Source: an uncultured Chlorobiaceae bacterium (GTDB taxonomy: Bacteria; Bacteroidota; Chlorobiia; Chlorobiales; Chlorobiaceae). Taken from it: a DNA stretch of 64,000 nucleotides. Below the pieces are notes generated by a model that worked only from the letters and a program-made list of their open reading frames with translations, did not search any database and was not told the DNA's origin. Location: contig CAITSZ010000046.1 in NCBI GenBank assembly GCA_903895195.1, positions 62,001-126,000 of the forward strand, in the 5' to 3' direction. Below are positions 9,968 to 19,570 of the stretch, piece by piece; position 1 is the stretch's first letter; each line of letters begins with the position of its first letter. The translations under genes were made by a program, and so were the position numbers.

Positions 9968-12793
9968 TTAAGGATACTTGGGATATCCTATCTGGAGGCC
10001 GACATGAACACCAGAGCCACTTACCGTTCCCGAGGCTGTGCTGCTGTTAACGTTGCCAGTATTATACCCCACCAGGCCGCCGACAAAATCAAAACCTGTT
10101 ACATCTCCAGAGGCTGTGCTACTATTTATGTTACCACCATTGTCCCCAACCAAACCGCCGACACGGTTAACAGAGCCAATCACTATTCCCGAGGCTGTGC
10201 TGTTGCTAATGGTACCGCCATTCAAACCCACCAGGCCGCCGACTCCAAGAGTGCCAGTTACCGTTCCCGAGGCTGTGATGTATTCAATAGTCCCATTATT
10301 ATAGCCCACCAGGCCGCCAACATTGCTAGTGCCACTCACTGTTCCAGATGCTGAACTGTTTTGTATGAAACCATCATTATGTCCCGCCAGGCCACCAACT
10401 TCGTAATTCCCAGTCACCTGTCCCGAGGCAGTGCTGCTCTGAATGGTACTCACATTGTCCCCAACCAAACCGCCGACATAAAGACCAGAGCCACTCACTG
10501 CTCCAAAGCCATTGCTGTTTTCAATGAACCCATTATTATAGCCCACCAGGCCGCCAACATTGTTAGTGCCACTCGCTGTTCCAGATGCTGAGCTGTTACT
10601 AATGGCACCATCATTATGCCCCGCCAGCGCACCGACTTCGTAATTCCCAGTCACCTGTCCCGAGGCAGTGCTGCTCTGAATGGTATTCATATTGCCCCCA
10701 ACCAAACCGCCGACATTAAGACCAGAGCCACTCACTGCTCCAGAGCCAGTGCTGTTTTCAATGAACCCATTATTATACCCCACCAGGCCGCCAACATTGT
10801 TAGTACCAGTCACTGTTCCAGATGCTGAGCTGTTACTAATGGCACCATCATTATGCCCCGCCAGGCCACCGACCTCGTAATTGCCAGTCACCGGTCCAGA
10901 GGCAGTGCTGTTACTAATGGTACCATCATTATGCCCCGTCAGGCCGCCGACTTCGTAATTGCCAGTCACCGGTCCAGAGGTTTTGCTGTTGCTAATGGTA
11001 CCACCATTTTTAAGCCCAACTAATCCTCCGACGTATACATTGCCTGCAATAGATTCGTTTGTAAGCGATATGTTTCGAATAGTGCCTCCAATCAGCCCAA
11101 ATAGACCAACGTAATCCTGAGATGGACGTTTGATTACCAGTCCGTTTACTGTATGACCAAGGCCATCGAACACAGCGTTGAACCCTGCGGAAGGAATCCC
11201 AATAGGCGTAAACCCTTGGGAGCCATTCCATCCTGCCGTGGGTGTGGCGTCGATGTTGCTGCCGATGGCATAGTTTTTATTCAGGTTATTATTGATGTTC
11301 TGCAAGTCGGCAAGTGAGGTGATGACCTGATAGGAGAAGAGAGAGCCGTCTGAGCCAAGCCTTGTGCCGAAATTTGGCCCTGCAGAGAGATTGATCGATT
11401 TACCGGCTGCAAGGCTGTATTGCGAGGTATTGCCGGCAGCAGGAGCTCCCTGGCCATATTCAAGAGTCAGACTCCCGGAAGGTGCCGTGAGATTGGCGTT
11501 GACATTGATATTGCCTAAAGAAACCAGGTCAATGTTGTTTAGTGATCCCCAACTGAGATCATTATTGATGGTAATGCCGCCACCATTACTGCTATTTTTG
11601 ATGATAACGTTATTGTTAACAAGGCCATTTGAGAGCTGCAAGGGCGTCATATCTCCACCTGAAGCAGAGACAGTGAAACTCGCCGGATCAATTACCCATG
11701 TGCCGGTCTTTCCTTTTGGGGCAGCCGTCGTGATGGCCGCTGTGTTGCTGATGTTCACCGTTGCTCCAGAGCTCTCTATCAATCCACCGTTTCCGCCATT
11801 GGGAGCTGAAGCATTCAGCGTTCCGCCTACGTTGGTCGTACCATACGTCTTGTCGGACAGCAGCAGGATTTTTCCGCTCTTTGCAAGCGAGGGAACCATC
11901 GATTGAAGCGTACTTGCCTCGATGATGCCAGTGTTATTGACCACCGCTTTTTGAATCGCATCTACCGCTTCTGCGGTCAAGACCACCGTACCGCCCTTAG
12001 CGGTGATCTTGCCGCTATTCTCGGCGAGGGCGTTTGCTATGCCTTGATCAACCGTATAGTTGATCTGGCCGTCACCGTTAAAGGTGAGTGACACCTTGTA
12101 GCCGGCTGCCTCCAGAACAGATCCGGAGTTCGCAGTAATCGTGCCCGTATTGGTGACTTTCGGAGCAATGAGGGCGACAATGCCTTTCTGACCAGCTGTA
12201 ATGCCGCCATCATTCTCAATATTTCCTGCATTCCCAGGATTGCTGAAGTTGTATTTGCCGGCAAGGAAGTCGCTGTCGGCCATGTTGAACGATGAGGCGA
12301 CAAGGCCGCCGACATTGACCTGTGCTGTTGATCCAAAAATTATCCCCGACTGGTTGAGCAGAAAAACGGTCCCGTTCGAGGAGAGCGAGCCCATAATCCG
12401 GCTTGGGTTGAGATCACTGATCCTGTTCAGGGCTGTTGCACTGGCATTCGGCTGCTTGAAGGTGACGCCTGCGCTTGATCCGATGTTGAAGGTGTTCCAG
12501 TTGGCGATCATCTGAGGGGATGTCTGGGTGATCGTCATCTTGTTTCCTACAGTTTTAGTACTTCCACCGCCCGATGTCAACTGCCACCCGGTCGGGAGTT
12601 CATTGGCAGGATCAATGTACACTCCAACTGAAAAAGCCGTTCCCGTCGTCGCAAGGAATGCCGCAGTAATCAGGACACCCACCCTGAGCACAGGCCACCC
12701 TCTTACTCTTCTTTTTTTTGATCCGATAATCCTGAATACCTTGTTCATAGCAGTGCGATTAGATTGTTTGAAACAGTTATTCTTGAACTGCAC
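9968..12793 (-). CDS. Two-partner secretion exoprotein (TpsA), filamentous haemagglutinin N-terminal domain plus GLUG repeats
   Basis: TPS domain WNTFNIGSSAGVTFKQPNASATALNRISDLNPSRIMGSLSSNGTVFLLNQSGIIFGSTAQVNVGGLVASSF; C-terminal tandem NVGGLVGYNNGFIENS... GLUG motifs; adjacent TpsB. Confidence 0.95.
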   Translation of the reverse strand: MQFKNNCFKQSNRTAMNKVFRIIGSKKRRVRGWPVLRVGVLITAAFLATTGTAFSVGVYIDPANELPTGWQLTSGGGSTKTVGNKMTITQTSPQMIANWNTFNIGSSAGVTFKQPNASATALNRISDLNPSRIMGSLSSNGTVFLLNQSGIIFGSTAQVNVGGLVASSFNMADSDFLAGKYNFSNPGNAGNIENDGGITAGQKGIVALIAPKVTNTGTITANSGSVLEAAGYKVSLTFNGDGQINYTVDQGIANALAENSGKITAKGGTVVLTAEAVDAIQKAVVNNTGIIEASTLQSMVPSLAKSGKILLLSDKTYGTTNVGGTLNASAPNGGNGGLIESSGATVNISNTAAITTAAPKGKTGTWVIDPASFTVSASGGDMTPLQLSNGLVNNNVIIKNSSNGGGITINNDLSWGSLNNIDLVSLGNINVNANLTAPSGSLTLEYGQGAPAAGNTSQYSLAAGKSINLSAGPNFGTRLGSDGSLFSYQVITSLADLQNINNNLNKNYAIGSNIDATPTAGWNGSQGFTPIGIPSAGFNAVFDGLGHTVNGLVIKRPSQDYVGLFGLIGGTIRNISLTNESIAGNVYVGGLVGLKNGGTISNSKTSGPVTGNYEVGGLTGHNDGTISNSTASGPVTGNYEVGGLAGHNDGAISNSSASGTVTGTNNVGGLVGYNNGFIENSTGSGAVSGSGLNVGGLVGGNMNTIQSSTASGQVTGNYEVGALAGHNDGAISNSSASGTASGTNNVGGLVGYNNGFIENSNGFGAVSGSGLYVGGLVGDNVSTIQSSTASGQVTGNYEVGGLAGHNDGFIQNSSASGTVSGTSNVGGLVGYNNGTIEYITASGTVTGTLGVGGLVGLNGGTISNSTASGIVIGSVNRVGGLVGDNGGNINSSTASGDVTGFDFVGGLVGYNTGNVNSSTASGTVSGSGVHVGLQIGYPKYP
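10401..10875 (-). repeat. Tandem ~237-bp near-identical repeats within tpsA (79-aa GLUG unit)
   Basis: tcgtaattcccagtcacctgtcccgaggcagtgctgctctgaatggta recurs at 10401 and 10638. A third, more diverged unit starts at ~10875 (spacing 237 bp both times). Confidence 0.9.
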
Positions 12794-12832
12794 TTATCCT
12801 CTTTTACTACTCAAACCATAGATCTCCCATTT

Positions 12833-14554
12833 TCAGAAAAACAGTTGAGCCTGCAGCCAGCATCGGCTTTTGTCGTCTTTGCCATCGGCATTATTGCCGG
12901 CTATACTGCGACCGGGATTATCGCCGATCACATGTGCCCAGATTGTCCTGATACTTACCTTCCTCCCGAACGCATAGTTGAGTCCCATACCGGCACCCGC
13001 AAGCCAGTAAGTATTGAGATCGGTGGACGTGTTTAAACTTGCTGTCTGATGCTTTTGCAGCGTGATCTGACCTGCGTCAATGAGTCCATCGAGCTGGAAG
13101 GCTCCCCATGATGCCGGAAGCGGCAGGGTATAGCGCACATCTGCATTGAATATCTGGCCCTGATCTCCGAATGCCTCTCCTGCCGGATAAGCACGAACAC
13201 CATAAGGGCCGCCTAACGCAAACTTTTCGCTGGTGTCCAGGTTCTGCAACGCCATCTGCCCCGTCCAGGAAAGGTTGAATGTTATCCCGTCAGAAACATG
13301 CTGCAGACGGGCCATCCCAGCGTTGAAGTGCGTAAAGCCCCCTTCTGTCTGGTTCAGAGTGGCATCGGCAAGAGAGCCGGGATCGGATTGATGCAATCCG
13401 CCCATAACCGCCGCGATATTCCACGAGGTATAACCCCCGCCGAAAAGAGCGTCATACCGGTCGCCTGACATGCCGATGTTGCCACTGTTTGAATGTTTGT
13501 CACTATAACCGACATCAGCCAGCCTGTCGACAAGACTCCTGTAGTAGTAGCCGATCGTTGAGGTAACGTTTGCTGTGCGGCTTCGGAGTAAAGGATAGCT
13601 AAGGCTCAAGTCGATACCGTCGGTGTAACCGGAAAAATTGCTGGCGGCCATATCGCCTTCAACGATTTTGTAATGAATACCCGTATAAGCGACATTTCCT
13701 TTGAGTCCGCTGGACGCAAGAGGAAAGCTGTAACGCACATGGCCCTGGCAGAGCCCTTGAGCGTCGGTAAGTGCCAAAGAGAGCTGGTCTCCGTAATGGA
13801 ACGGGTCATTGATGAACAGCATAGTGTTGCCCCTCGATGATCCGGTATAGCGGTTGCCATTGTTGTCATACCAAAGGGAGCCTGAAAAGAGAGGGCCTTC
13901 TGTAACCTCGATCTCGACATTGCTTGTGCCCGGCAAGGTGCCGGGAGAGAGTGATGCTATCGCATTGACACCGGGCAGTTCATTCATGAGCAGGAGTGCT
14001 CGTTTGAGCAACGGCTCGTTCAGCGGTGTATCCGGCTGAACACCATTCTGGCCGATACTGGTCAGGGCGTTCTCATTGATTCTGACCGATTGATCCCTTT
14101 TGAACAAAATGGAACCATCACTTCGGCCCTGAACAATCCTTATTTCGATAACGCCGGTGGAAACATCCTGATCGGGTAGATAGGCTCTTGAGAGGAACCA
14201 TCCCTTCTTCTTGAGATATGCTGTCACTTGTTGGGTCAGCGCCTTGAGTTCCCCGACGGATAGCTCTTTGCCTGTCGCATCAGCAACAAGAGCCTGGAGT
14301 TCGGATTCTTTCGAAATGGATTCGTATCCCTTGAATATGAATCCTTTCACTAATACCCTTACACCTCGGGTTTCAGTGAACGGCGTTTCATCTTTGGGTG
14401 GCTCAGGCTGCAATTGTTGCGGAGGGAGTTGCCGTTGCGGCTGCAGTTCCCTATAAATAGTGCCGGCATCGGGAATATGATCGGCGCCAAAAAGGGTTGT
14501 TCCTGTAAATACAGTGAAAAGAGCAAGACTCGCAAGTTTGATCCCTGTCTTCAT
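12833..14554 (-). CDS. TpsB outer-membrane transporter (ShlB/FhaC/HecB family)
   Basis: Signal peptide; POTRA-like VRVLVKGFIFKGYESISKESELQALV...LTQQVTAYLKKKGWFLSRAYLPDQDVSTGVIEIRIVQGR; SLWYDNNGNRYTGSSRGNTMLFINDPFHYGDQLSL; conserved C-terminus. Confidence 0.95.
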   Translation of the reverse strand: MKTGIKLASLALFTVFTGTTLFGADHIPDAGTIYRELQPQRQLPPQQLQPEPPKDETPFTETRGVRVLVKGFIFKGYESISKESELQALVADATGKELSVGELKALTQQVTAYLKKKGWFLSRAYLPDQDVSTGVIEIRIVQGRSDGSILFKRDQSVRINENALTSIGQNGVQPDTPLNEPLLKRALLLMNELPGVNAIASLSPGTLPGTSNVEIEVTEGPLFSGSLWYDNNGNRYTGSSRGNTMLFINDPFHYGDQLSLALTDAQGLCQGHVRYSFPLASSGLKGNVAYTGIHYKIVEGDMAASNFSGYTDGIDLSLSYPLLRSRTANVTSTIGYYYRSLVDRLADVGYSDKHSNSGNIGMSGDRYDALFGGGYTSWNIAAVMGGLHQSDPGSLADATLNQTEGGFTHFNAGMARLQHVSDGITFNLSWTGQMALQNLDTSEKFALGGPYGVRAYPAGEAFGDQGQIFNADVRYTLPLPASWGAFQLDGLIDAGQITLQKHQTASLNTSTDLNTYWLAGAGMGLNYAFGRKVSIRTIWAHVIGDNPGRSIAGNNADGKDDKSRCWLQAQLFF

Positions 14555-15081
14555 TCTATCACCTCGATGGTGGTCAGAAATTATCAGATCACAATAACGC
14601 TTATCATGCTGTTGCGTCAGAGACCTGAGAAGTCGCAGTCAATAAACATGTCCGACTTAAAATATGAGAACTGTGGAAACTGCCTACTGAATGAGCATGA
14701 AAAGATGTGGCATCGAAATGACAAGCCTGAATGCCTGTAATTCTGATAATGGACTAGAACAGCGCTCTTCGAATAGCGCACCCATAACTGAATTCTACCT
14801 CAAAATTTAAAAATCACAATACTTCTTCCAAAGTAAATTGATATACTTTTTATATATATCCTATTTATTATTTATATATTTCCTTATGATCAATGATTGG
14901 ATAGTGATGGTTGTTGAAGTGACATATGCAATCAGGCTTTTTTTTTGACTCCCCCCCCTTATGATCATACCAAGCAGAGTAATCGAACGTTACAGGTTCT
15001 TTACTGTTTGTTAAGCCTTCAGTTGAGATTGTTGTTCGTATGTACCCTTTATAATTTTGGCAAACCCATTATGGAGGATGT

Positions 15082-15777
15082 ATGAAAAAATTTGCAGCTT
15101 TTCTGGTGACTGGCTTGTTGGTGCTTTCCACAACCGGGGCGGCGATTGCAGGCGTTACAACATATAGTGACAGATCGCTTTTTGAGGCCCAGGGTGGTAT
15201 TGCTTTTAATTCAAATTTTCAGGATTACGGCGGTGTAGCCCAAGACCCTGCCGGTTACAGCTTCCCTGGTGACCCGTTTTCCCGTGGTGGCGTAACATAC
15301 ACTTCCGGACAAAACATGATCATTGGACCAGGTACTTTCGGGTATACGACAACTGTCCCTCTCATGGCAAATTAATTATGGACACCGCTGACAGGTGATA
15401 TTGCAACGGCACCTCATCAGTATACTATGTTTGGTTTCGAAATCGCAGAGTACAATCTCCCAAATTACGGTAGCTCGCCAATCACTATCACGGTGTATAC
15501 CAACAACGATGATTATACTTATTCAGGGTTAACGGTTCCAAACTCATCAGACGGTACGCTTGCTTTTAAGGGCTATATCGCTTCATCAGGAGAATATTTT
15601 ACTGCGTTTCAAATCACAGCCGATAAAGGAGATTACGGCTATGCCCCGGGAATTACTAATGTTACCCTTGGGTCTGCCGCCCCCGAACCAGGCACTTACG
15701 CCCTAATGGGTATCGGTGGATTGCTTGTAGCGTTCCGGCTCAGGAAGTCTGAAGCAGGATCAACACTCTCTGCTTAA
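15082..15777 (+). pseudogene. PEP-CTERM sorting-domain protein interrupted by an in-frame TAA
   Basis: ORFs 15082-15375 and 15427-15777 are in the same frame, separated only by TAA at 15373-15375. Signal peptide at the N-terminus; C-terminal APEPGTYALMGIGGLLVAFRLRKSE is a PEP-CTERM motif. Confidence 0.8.
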
Positions 15778-15813
15778 CCGCATCCGAAATACCGTTCAGC
15801 ACATACAACGTCC

Positions 15814-17073
15814 TTACACAACCCTGTATCTGGTAAGGGCAAAAGAGAAATATACAATGCTGGATAGCATTATGACGTAGGATAAACCATCCGAGCCAAA
15901 AGCATCCATAGTGTAACCGATTAATAGAATGCTCAACGTTCCACCTGCAGCTTCCATAAGTGAGTAACCGGCATTTGCTGCAACAAGGTCATCGTCCCTG
16001 AATTTTTCTCCAATCAGCGCCAGCGACGTTGAGTATATCGAGCCTATAACCCCACCCCAAATAAAAAGAAGGACAAACGCCTGATAATTCACATAAATCG
16101 CAATGGGCAGATAGACGGCACAAAGCATGCTCAGAAACGCAGCGATTACAATGATATAACGACGGTCGATATAATCAGATACCCAGGTCATTGGTGCTTC
16201 AAGCAAGAGCGAGCCCATCATAAAGCAAGTCAGTAAAAGTGCGGAATCTTGCAGTGTCAATTGGTTTTTAAGCCCATAAAGGGTGATGAAAGCAGAGACT
16301 CCAAAAAAAGATGCTCCGGCCATTGCTATGGCAAACATCGGCCCCTTGGCATGCATGATACTTTTCCAAATACCGCCGCTCCCCTTAAATTTGACAGAAG
16401 GGATTAACTTGAAACCTGTCACAATTGGCAGCAAGGCTGAAAGGCTTATAAAGGCTATAAGGATAAAATAAAACCGGGTACTGATTCCGTGTGATATTAC
16501 CTCATGAGTAAAGGGTTGTTCTATAAGAAGATCCTTTATATAAGCTGTTATCTGGGGTACTAAATTTCCGTAATATTTCAGCAGGAGCGGACCCATGGCA
16601 AGGCCAAGAGTGAGAGCTGTGCTGTTAAGAGCAACCATCAAACCCCTGTTACTCTTGAATTTAAGCCCTACAATCCATGTCTGAAGCAAAATCAAAAAAG
16701 AAAAGCATCCTACTCCGTTAAGAAAAACAGCGAATGCCCAAATGAAGGGGTTTGAACTATATGCCAGGAGAAGAAGAGATGGTATCCGTAAAATTGTTGA
16801 AAGGATAAAACCGGTTTTCATGCTTATGAGATGCAAAAGCATTGGCAGCAAACAGCTTATCAATATTGAAGCAATGGTTTCAAAGGACATGATCAGCCCT
16901 ATCAGTGTGTTTGATGTTCCATTGTTCTGAAGCGTGGTGGGAATTATGATTGCTGACAGGCCCTTTGCAACAGCAAGAAGAAATGTTGCCGAAGCACTTA
17001 CTATCAGGGCTATTATAGATGTATTGGACCCTTTGCCCGACCATGAAATCTCATCTGTGCTTAAATTTTTCAT
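15814..17073 (-). CDS. MFS transporter
   Basis: 419 aa, ~12 hydrophobic segments. IIPTTLQNNGTSNTLIGLIMSFETIASIL...; ALNSTALTLGLAMGPLLL; internal GGVIGSIYSTSLALIGEKFRDDDLVAANAGYSLMEAAGGTLSILLIGYTMDAFG. Confidence 0.88.
   Translation of the reverse strand: MKNLSTDEISWSGKGSNTSIIALIVSASATFLLAVAKGLSAIIIPTTLQNNGTSNTLIGLIMSFETIASILISCLLPMLLHLISMKTGFILSTILRIPSLLLLAYSSNPFIWAFAVFLNGVGCFSFLILLQTWIVGLKFKSNRGLMVALNSTALTLGLAMGPLLLKYYGNLVPQITAYIKDLLIEQPFTHEVISHGISTRFYFILIAFISLSALLPIVTGFKLIPSVKFKGSGGIWKSIMHAKGPMFAIAMAGASFFGVSAFITLYGLKNQLTLQDSALLLTCFMMGSLLLEAPMTWVSDYIDRRYIIVIAAFLSMLCAVYLPIAIYVNYQAFVLLFIWGGVIGSIYSTSLALIGEKFRDDDLVAANAGYSLMEAAGGTLSILLIGYTMDAFGSDGLSYVIMLSSIVYFSFALTRYRVV
16043..16089 (+). repeat. 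Direct repeat copy 2 (inside the MFS CDS)
   Basis: cctataaccccaccccaaataaaaagaaggacaaacgcctgataatt; see 9892-9938. Confidence 0.95.
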
Positions 17074-17909
17074 AGATGATCATCTTTTTTCAGGCGAATG
17101 TAATCCTCGTAAATCTTATGGCGACTGCTGTTCATTATTTTTGAAAAATTCCGCATAAACCAGACAAGAGCCGCAATTAAAAAAGAGACAAAAAAGGCAG
17201 TCACCATAGCTCGAATTGTCGCCCGCTTGATTGGCTCAAGCCTTGCAAAATAATTGTCTGCACGTATATCAATACCAAGAATACATACAAAATTGTGGCG
17301 GGTGTCATACACAGGGATGTAAGCGCTTAAAAAGGAACCCCACCGGTCTTTATACGGCTCCTGCTCCACAATTCTGATATGCTCTTTCAAGGCCCTGATG
17401 AGGAGTTGACTTGCTTCAGGATAGGGTTGCATGATATGCGATTTTGCTTCAATCCCTTTATGGGCTTTAATGCCTGGAGGCGTGGGATCAAGCACAAAAA
17501 AAGCCTTGTCATTTTTCATGACCAGGGTATAGACATAAGCTATAGTGGAATCTGCCTGTAACGTTTTTTTCAGGGGTTGCAGCGCATTGAAATAGGCTGC
17601 TGAGTTTTCCTGATCTCTGGATATGAACTGGCTATGACTGTCGCCATCGACAAGCGAAGCACACACCGAGGCCGTTCGAAGCAGGCCTTCACGAATTTCT
17701 CCCTTCTGGGCATTGAGAGTGTGGACGTAGATAAAGTATGTCGTTAAACTGATGGCACAGAAAGATACCACCCCGACAACAATGGCTTCAGTAAGCGGAT
17801 AAAAGCGGTATTTCACATCAATCCATTCCGGCTTATTCGCGTTTATGCTCTCCTTTTTTTGATGCATGGAGTAATAGAGCGGTCTGGATGATGTTTTAAA
17901 AACCAGCAA
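17070..17909 (-). CDS. Membrane-anchored Cache-type sensor protein without an obvious output domain
   Basis: Two TM segments flank a periplasmic domain with GLLRTASVCASLVDGD...STIAYVYTLVMKNDKAFFVLDPTP...AYIPVYDTRHNFVCILGIDIRAD. Short cytoplasmic tail with no kinase or GGDEF. Confidence 0.7.
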   Translation of the reverse strand: MLVFKTSSRPLYYSMHQKKESINANKPEWIDVKYRFYPLTEAIVVGVVSFCAISLTTYFIYVHTLNAQKGEIREGLLRTASVCASLVDGDSHSQFISRDQENSAAYFNALQPLKKTLQADSTIAYVYTLVMKNDKAFFVLDPTPPGIKAHKGIEAKSHIMQPYPEASQLLIRALKEHIRIVEQEPYKDRWGSFLSAYIPVYDTRHNFVCILGIDIRADNYFARLEPIKRATIRAMVTAFFVSFLIAALVWFMRNFSKIMNSSRHKIYEDYIRLKKDDHL

Positions 17910-18564
17910 TCAAATTCACATAATCAACGGTAAACTGTTCCAGAGGCATGTGTGTAGCGACGTGGCAGCAATAACCCTCTTCTATCAATAGTTTTTTGAT
18001 AAACCAGATTTTATTTTCAAAGAGAGCAGAGTCGTCATTAAGCGCAACTTGTTGCAATGGTGCTAAAAGCCCTTTGCCTCGGGCCTTTAAAACAGCTTCT
18101 TTTTTTGTCCAGCAATCAAAAAAAAGTTGATTGGCTCGATCAGTGTCATAGTGCTCATAAAGTGCTGCTGTCTCCGGGAGTTCTTTTGAGAAATCATTCA
18201 TATCGATAGATCGAATCTTTTCAATATCAATTCCTACTGGTTGATTGCCGGCAAACGCAAGGACAACGATATTTTCTGAATGGGAAATATTAAACTCCGG
18301 CCCCCCTTCAATAAATGGCTTGCCATATTGAGATACTTGCAAAGAGTGAAATTTATCAACCCCGTTATCATGGAAATTGTTTTGTAACGCCCTCAACAGC
18401 AGCAACTTTCCAAAAAGTGTAGCCTGCCGGTCCTCAAAGCGCCTATATCGGAGTATTGATGAACAAATTCTTGCGGGAATCAGTGCAAGATATTCGCCAA
18501 AGAGTCTCTCAGAAAGAAGAGACCCATAACGGGCAAAATATACTTGCACGCTTATTTCGGGCAT
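17896..18564 (-). CDS. 4'-phosphopantetheinyl transferase (Sfp type)
   Basis: GKPFIEGGPEFNISHSENIVVLAFAGNQPVGIDIEKIRSID and FFDCWTKKEAVLKARGKGLLAPL (GIDIE...WTxKEA..K motifs). Confidence 0.96.
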   Translation of the reverse strand: MPEISVQVYFARYGSLLSERLFGEYLALIPARICSSILRYRRFEDRQATLFGKLLLLRALQNNFHDNGVDKFHSLQVSQYGKPFIEGGPEFNISHSENIVVLAFAGNQPVGIDIEKIRSIDMNDFSKELPETAALYEHYDTDRANQLFFDCWTKKEAVLKARGKGLLAPLQQVALNDDSALFENKIWFIKKLLIEEGYCCHVATHMPLEQFTVDYVNLIAGF

Positions 18565-18579
18565 AAGAATTTCACTGAA

Positions 18580-18798
18580 TTAATCGGTAAGCGTGGTTGA
18601 ACCGGAAAGTGAATATGAACACTTCGGGCATTTTTTCGGGGGCTTCGGTCGAGGATCAGAAGCCACAAGAACAAGTGCACCTATGCATGGAGTTAAAAAC
18701 AGGCTGCATAAAAAATATCCCCAAAAACCGAACTTTCTGTTCGAGCCAATAAAAGCTATGAGAAAACAGAACCCGATATATATCAGTTGAAGAATCAT
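18580..18798 (-). CDS. Small membrane protein with a C-terminal CPKC half zinc-ribbon
   Basis: MILQLIYIGFCFLIAFIGSNRKFGFWGYFLCSLFLTPCIGALVLVASDPRPKPPKKCPKCSYSL. Confidence 0.6.
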   Translation of the reverse strand: MILQLIYIGFCFLIAFIGSNRKFGFWGYFLCSLFLTPCIGALVLVASDPRPKPPKKCPKCSYSLSGSTTLTD

Positions 18799-18907
18799 GA
18801 CCTTTCCCCAATGAATGGATTACGCTGTAAATAAATAACTTTTTAGTGCGCCATAAAAACCACCGGTTCTTATGGCGCCATAGGGGTGTATGTAACGCGG
18901 CCCCGAA

Positions 18908-19444
18908 TTAATTTGCCGTGCTTACAGGCTCTTCTTTTTTCAAATCAGCAGCCACCTTTTTCCCTTTAGTGAATTGCTCGGCAAAATAACTTTTTACCTT
19001 GGCCGGGTCGAGATCAAGGAATGTCCCGCCCGACTCGAAATGCTGTACAAATACTTTGTAGATCGCATAGGTTGCCCCGCCTGAAATTACAGGCATGGTA
19101 ATGGCCCCTGTTGTCTGACCAATCAAAGGAATACATTTGATCAGGCTGGCCAGGGTTCCGCCCAAAGCGACAGGAACAAAGCCGCCCAGTAATGTTGTAA
19201 TAACAGATTTCCCGATATCCTTCCGGAATGGAACATCATATTCCTTGGCAATCGTCCTGATCATGTCAAGCTGCACGCCTATCAACGCAACTAAATCAAC
19301 TAACGGCAATGGAACAAGTCCTATGCCCATTGATGTCAGGATATGATTTTTGGCATGCTTATAGAGGCGCTGGTCACGATCAAGTGTATCGGTTACACTT
19401 TCAGAAACCACTTCTGCGGTAGCTTCAACGGCATTGTCTTTCAT
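18908..19444 (-). CDS. DUF697-like membrane protein
   Basis: RLYKHAKNHILTSMGIGLVPLPLVDLVALIGVQLDMIRTIAKEYDVPFRKDIGKSVITTLLGGFVPVALG. Confidence 0.75.
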   Translation of the reverse strand: MKDNAVEATAEVVSESVTDTLDRDQRLYKHAKNHILTSMGIGLVPLPLVDLVALIGVQLDMIRTIAKEYDVPFRKDIGKSVITTLLGGFVPVALGGTLASLIKCIPLIGQTTGAITMPVISGGATYAIYKVFVQHFESGGTFLDLDPAKVKSYFAEQFTKGKKVAADLKKEEPVSTAN

Positions 19445-19570
19445 AAGTAATCCCCTTTCTTAAATGGTTGTGTAAAGTTGATTGCACTTATTACTTCATT
19501 AGTAAAGTTATTAAATAAAACAGGACTCAATAAAACTGTTCAGGAGTGCGGTGACCAATGCATCGCCATA

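Noticed and set aside
14940-14960. T9/C8 homopolymers upstream of the PEP-CTERM gene as a phase-variation switch
   Set aside because: Intergenic and not positioned to change a reading frame; no evidence beyond length
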